NCBI GenBank assembly: GCA_012033095.1 | Contig: JAAUPO010000053.1 | Location: 1 to 9,022 of the forward strand | Source: Synechococcaceae cyanobacterium RL_1_2 | GTDB lineage: Bacteria; Cyanobacteriota; Cyanobacteriia; Cyanobacteriales; JAAUPO01 | Reading direction: 5' to 3' | Length of the DNA stretch: 9,022 bases | Shown: positions 6,307 to 9,022 of the stretch, in pieces | Numbering within the stretch: position 1 is the first letter of the stretch | How the letters are laid out: each line of letters starts with the position of its first letter | The notes under the pieces: generated by a model | Seen by the model: only the letters and a program-made list of their open reading frames with translations | Database searches by the model: none | What the model was told of the DNA's origin: nothing | Made by a program: the position numbers and the translations under genes

Positions 6307-7652
6307 ATGGCAGCCCAAATTTTTAAAAATTATTTAAGTCGAAACGCATTTCTGGTGCTGACTCAAGCGCAACGGACAATCTTCCCCCCATTAGTGATAG
6401 TGATTTTGAGTTTTTATTTAATCAAGTACTAGAAGGGATTGCCCACGGTTGGCACGGCGAACGGCTAGTTAATTTTTTTCAGAATTTGGGTAAACGGGGT
6501 TCTGCTCCCTTCTGGATTGCGTGGATCGATCGCTACGAAGCCCAGATCATAGGAGATAAACCTAATTTATTACTGGGTTCAAGAATTATCTTTTTAGGGG
6601 AGCAACTGATACCTAAATTAGCAACTCGTAAACTAGGGGAACGGTTCTTTGAAATGGGTCAACGCATTGCTAACCCCAATGCCCATTTAGCTAAAATGGA
6701 TCTAATCTGGGAATATGATGGCCCCGATGTCGTACAGGCCACCATCATTCCTGCCGTAGCTACCCTAGAAAGTACTCCCCCCCAAGCTTGCCCTGTGGAT
6801 TCTGCTGGGATGGTTGATCCTTGGTTATCCCCGGAAGAACCGATCGCACCTGAGACGAACCCGCTGACAGTCCCAACTCCTCCGGTAACGCCTCCAACCC
6901 CCATGGAGGAAATAGAGCAGCCCCAAACGGTGGCCTCTACTTCTGAGGATAATTCTCCCCCTCCAGAAAAATTATCCGTGGAGGAACAATCCGCAGCTAA
7001 CCCCCCTAGTAACGTGGAGCAATTAACCCTCGAGCAATTACGCGATCGCTTAGAAGCAGATCCTAATTTTAGGGAACAAATTGCGGCCCAAGCCGGGGTT
7101 AACGCCGGTAGTGATACGGAAAGTATTATTCAGGCTTTAACGAAGGGCATCAATCCGGCTTCCCTAGATCAGGATAATTATAAGCATTGGTTTTATTTTG
7201 GGGTGGAAAAAGCAGATCAGGGTCATTTAGAAGAAGCGATCGCAGCTTGGGATAAATGTTTAGCCCTCAAACCCGATCTTAGTAGTGCTTGGCATAATCG
7301 AGGCAGTGCCCTGGGCCACCTCAATCGCCTAGAAGAGGCCATTAGTTCGTTTGAGCGGGCGATCGAATATAACCCTGAAGATTTCCAGGCTTGGAACGAT
7401 AAAGGGATTGCCCTATTTCGCCAGCAAAAATTAGAGGAAGCTATTTATTGTTGGGATAAAACCCTAAACCTCCAACCTGATTTTTACCAAGCATGGTTTA
7501 ACAAAGGTTGTTTGTATGAAAATCAGGGTAAATATGATGAAGCTACGGCTTGTTACGAACAAACCCTGGCCATTGACCCAACGTTTGAATTAGCCCTAAG
7601 CCGCAAACAACGTTTAACCGAATTAGCATCAGAAGAAACCCCTTCTAGTTAA
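6307..7652 (+). CDS. TPR-repeat protein with cyanobacterial N-terminal domain, one probable frameshift
   Basis: The function is not established. TPRs usually mediate protein-protein contacts. The likely start is the ATG at 6307 (CCATGGC). Its frame runs M-A-A-Q-I-F-K and must then shift by one base in the A-run at 6325-6329, where one A is missing. It then continues KLFKSKRISGAD, then SDSDFEFLFNQVLEGIAHGW (31-49 after correction), a conserved-looking helical N-terminus. Correction gives 448 residues. In order these are a helical N-domain (about 30-150), a Pro/Glu-rich linker (about 158-236), a short helical segment LTLEQLRDRLEADPNF, and four TPRs at about 292-427 with W-x-x-G and A-x-x-x-Y/F-x-x-A/T-L-x-x-x-P signatures. 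There is no signal peptide. It starts 74 bp after fabF and 40 bp before the rhodanese gene, so co-transcription is plausible. Confidence 0.8.
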
Positions 7653-7692
7653 TGCTGTAATGCTGTCATTATTTTCCGTAGATTAATTATCC

Positions 7693-8019
7693 ATGGCTAC
7701 CATTTCCGTCGAAGAACTTGCTGCCCGTTTAGATGAACCTAATATTCAATTAGTCGATGTGCGGGAACCAGAAGAAATCGCGATCGCTGTTTTAGATCGT
7801 TTTACCCTCCTACCGTTGAGTCAATTTGAACGGTGGTCGGGGCAGATCAAAGAAATTTTAGATCCTACCCTAGAAACTTTGGTACTGTGTCACCATGGCG
7901 TTCGTTCTGGGCAGATGTGTCAATGGTTATCCAACCAAGGTTTTAGCAACGTCAAAAACATTACAGGGGGCATTGATTATTACTCCTTGAAAGTGGATGA
8001 CAGTATTCCCCGTTACTAA
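7693..8019 (+). CDS. Single-domain rhodanese-like protein
   Basis: Rhodanese domains transfer sulfur through a persulfide on an active-site cysteine. The physiological donor and acceptor of this small family are unknown. The 108-residue protein is one rhodanese domain. It has the N-terminal signature QLVDVREPEEIAIA at 19-32, PLSQFERW at 41-48, and the active-site loop CHHGVRSGQM at 66-75, with Cys66 as predicted nucleophile and Arg71 closing the loop. NITGGIDYYS is at the C-terminus. All catalytic features are present, so it is probably active. The start ATG is in CCATGGC. It follows the TPR gene by 40 bp on the same strand and has no other visible promoter. The frame is intact. Confidence 0.9.
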   Translation: MATISVEELAARLDEPNIQLVDVREPEEIAIAVLDRFTLLPLSQFERWSGQIKEILDPTLETLVLCHHGVRSGQMCQWLSNQGFSNVKNITGGIDYYSLKVDDSIPRY

Positions 8020-8031
8020 CTTAGGGTAGGT

Positions 8032-8040
8032 TGTTATAAT
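8032..8040 (+). promoter_or_regulatory. Candidate extended -10 promoter for ycf66
   Basis: TGTTATAAT is a perfect TATAAT at 8035-8040 preceded by an extended -10 TGn. It lies 55 bases before the ycf66 ATG. The -35 region is weak (TTACTA near 8013-8018), which an extended -10 can compensate. Transcription would start near 8047. Confidence 0.4.
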
Positions 8041-8095
8041 GGGGTTGCAATCAAGCTCTGTCCATTCTTGCAAAGATTATTCCTAGCTTAGTTAC

Positions 8096-8986
8096 ATGGT
8101 AAATTTTGGCCTCAATTCCGCAAGTATTCTCGGCATCTTTCTCGCAGTGGCAGGGGCTTCCTTGTATTTTATGCGATCGGTCAAACCGGAAGTATCCCGG
8201 GATCATGATATTTTCTTCGCTGCAGTGGGTCTGCTCTGTGGTTTTATTTTATTGTTCCAAGGGTGGCGTTTAGACCCGATTCTGCAATTTGGTCAATTTT
8301 TATTAACCGGATCAGCAATTTTCTTTGCGGTAGAATCCATTCGCCTCCGGGGTCTAGCCACGGATCAAGCCCGTCGCAATAGCCGCATTGTGGATGAAGA
8401 TCGTCCCGTTAATTCAACCCGTGTCTATCGAGCAGAATTAGACCGACGCTTAGAACCCTATCGCGAGGAGCCAACCTACGAAGACGATCGCAACGCCAGA
8501 CCCTACGCTGGAGACATTACCACCACCCGTTACGATCAACCTAAAACCAGCGATCGCCGCCCCCCCAGTCGTCGTCCGAGGAATCCAGCTCCCAACAATG
8601 ATTATTATGATAGCCCCGGTAATAGTCCTAGTCGCGATCGCTATAGTGAAGATCCCCGACGTAACCCCCGTTGGCAGGAAGAAATCCCTGATCATTGGGA
8701 AGATCCCGCCCAATCCCCGCCCCCGTCGGCCCAGTCGTAACCCCAGATCTAGACCAAGATCGATATGATGCCCCTGCTGGCTCTAGAGATCGGCCCCGTC
8801 GTCGTCGTCCCCGGCCCGATTTTATTGCCCCTGACGAGGAAATTACCCCTGTGGATTACCAACCCATTGAGGACTCGGACAATGAAGGCTTAGGGGAAGA
8901 TAATAATTATCCCCCGTACGGCGATCGCCCCGATAACTCAAACCTCCGATTGGCAACAATCAGACAAACCCACGAGACAACGTTAA
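8096..8986 (+). CDS. ycf66: Ycf66 family membrane protein, frameshifted in its low-complexity tail
   Basis: Ycf66 is conserved in cyanobacteria and some plastids. Its biochemical role is unknown. Residues 1-85 form a hydrophobic domain with three predicted membrane segments (about 9-27, 39-56, 61-81) and the family-like stretch FFAAVGLLCGFILLFQGWRLD at 40-60 (I give only its key residues: GLLCG, FQGWRLDP). The rest is a highly charged, Arg/Asp/Pro-rich, probably disordered tail. As written, the frame stops at 8738-8740. Family-like tail sequence continues in the other two frames (RRPSRNP, then DRYDAPAGSRDRPRRRRPRP). It seems to return to the first frame near 8928-8931, ending TSDWQQSDKPTRQR with a stop at 8984-8986. 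Three extra bases, near 8715-8724, 8741-8757 and 8928-8931, would give 295 residues. The head is certain. The exact tail and end are less so, and an alternative stop lies at 9016-9018. Confidence 0.82.
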
Positions 8987-9022
8987 TTTTGATTATTAAG
9001 AATATTAAGTATTATTAAAATC

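Noticed and set aside
6659..6904. Gly/Val-rich minus-strand frame over the TPR gene linker
   Set aside because: It is the complement of the Pro/Thr-rich linker. Low complexity explains the open frame.
8450..8713. Ile/Gly-rich minus-strand frame over ycf66 that looks membrane-like
   Set aside because: It is the complement of the Arg/Asp/Pro-rich tail. The hydrophobicity follows from antisense codon complementarity.

Overview
The window reads as a stretch of ordinary chromosome from a cyanobacterium. The evidence is the gene content: the photosystem II assembly factor Ycf39, the cyanobacterial/plastid membrane protein Ycf66, a cyanobacterial-type NAD kinase and a TPR protein with a cyanobacterial N-terminus. 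Eight copies of the HIP1 octamer GCGATCGC agree with this. I cannot name the genus.

Layout. 1-472 is AT-rich and non-coding, with an 80-bp direct repeat present twice and a G/C-rich interspersed-repeat fragment. nadK (473-1375) and ycf39 (1847-2827) read leftward, separated by about 470 bp. 2828-3117 is a divergent spacer with two hairpins, one a near-perfect 40-nt palindrome. A uracil-DNA glycosylase gene (3118-3796) reads rightward. 3797-4504 holds a 110-bp MITE-like element with perfect 12-bp terminal inverted repeats and a doubtful leftward ORF. From 4505 on, everything reads rightward: acpP, fabF, a TPR protein, a single-domain rhodanese and ycf66.

Four of the eight recognisable genes (the glycosylase, fabF, the TPR gene, ycf66) are broken by single-base shifts. 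Almost all of these can be placed in mononucleotide runs. Each gene regains a full-length, family-like product when run lengths are changed by one base: G/C runs look one base too long and A/T runs one base too short. Compensating the shifts gives 226, 417, 448 and 295 residues. fabF is normally essential, and its catalytic Cys-His-His residues are all present. The simplest reading is therefore base-calling error in a draft assembly, not gene decay. I annotate these as genes with probable sequence errors.

Functionally, acpP and fabF are partners in type II fatty-acid synthesis: the acyl carrier and the elongating ketosynthase. NadK supplies NADP(H). Ycf39 serves photosystem II assembly. The glycosylase repairs deaminated cytosine. 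I found no convincing novel multi-gene system. The most interesting non-coding items are the MITE and its 30-bp module shared with the window start, the tandem 80-bp repeat and the 40-nt palindrome.
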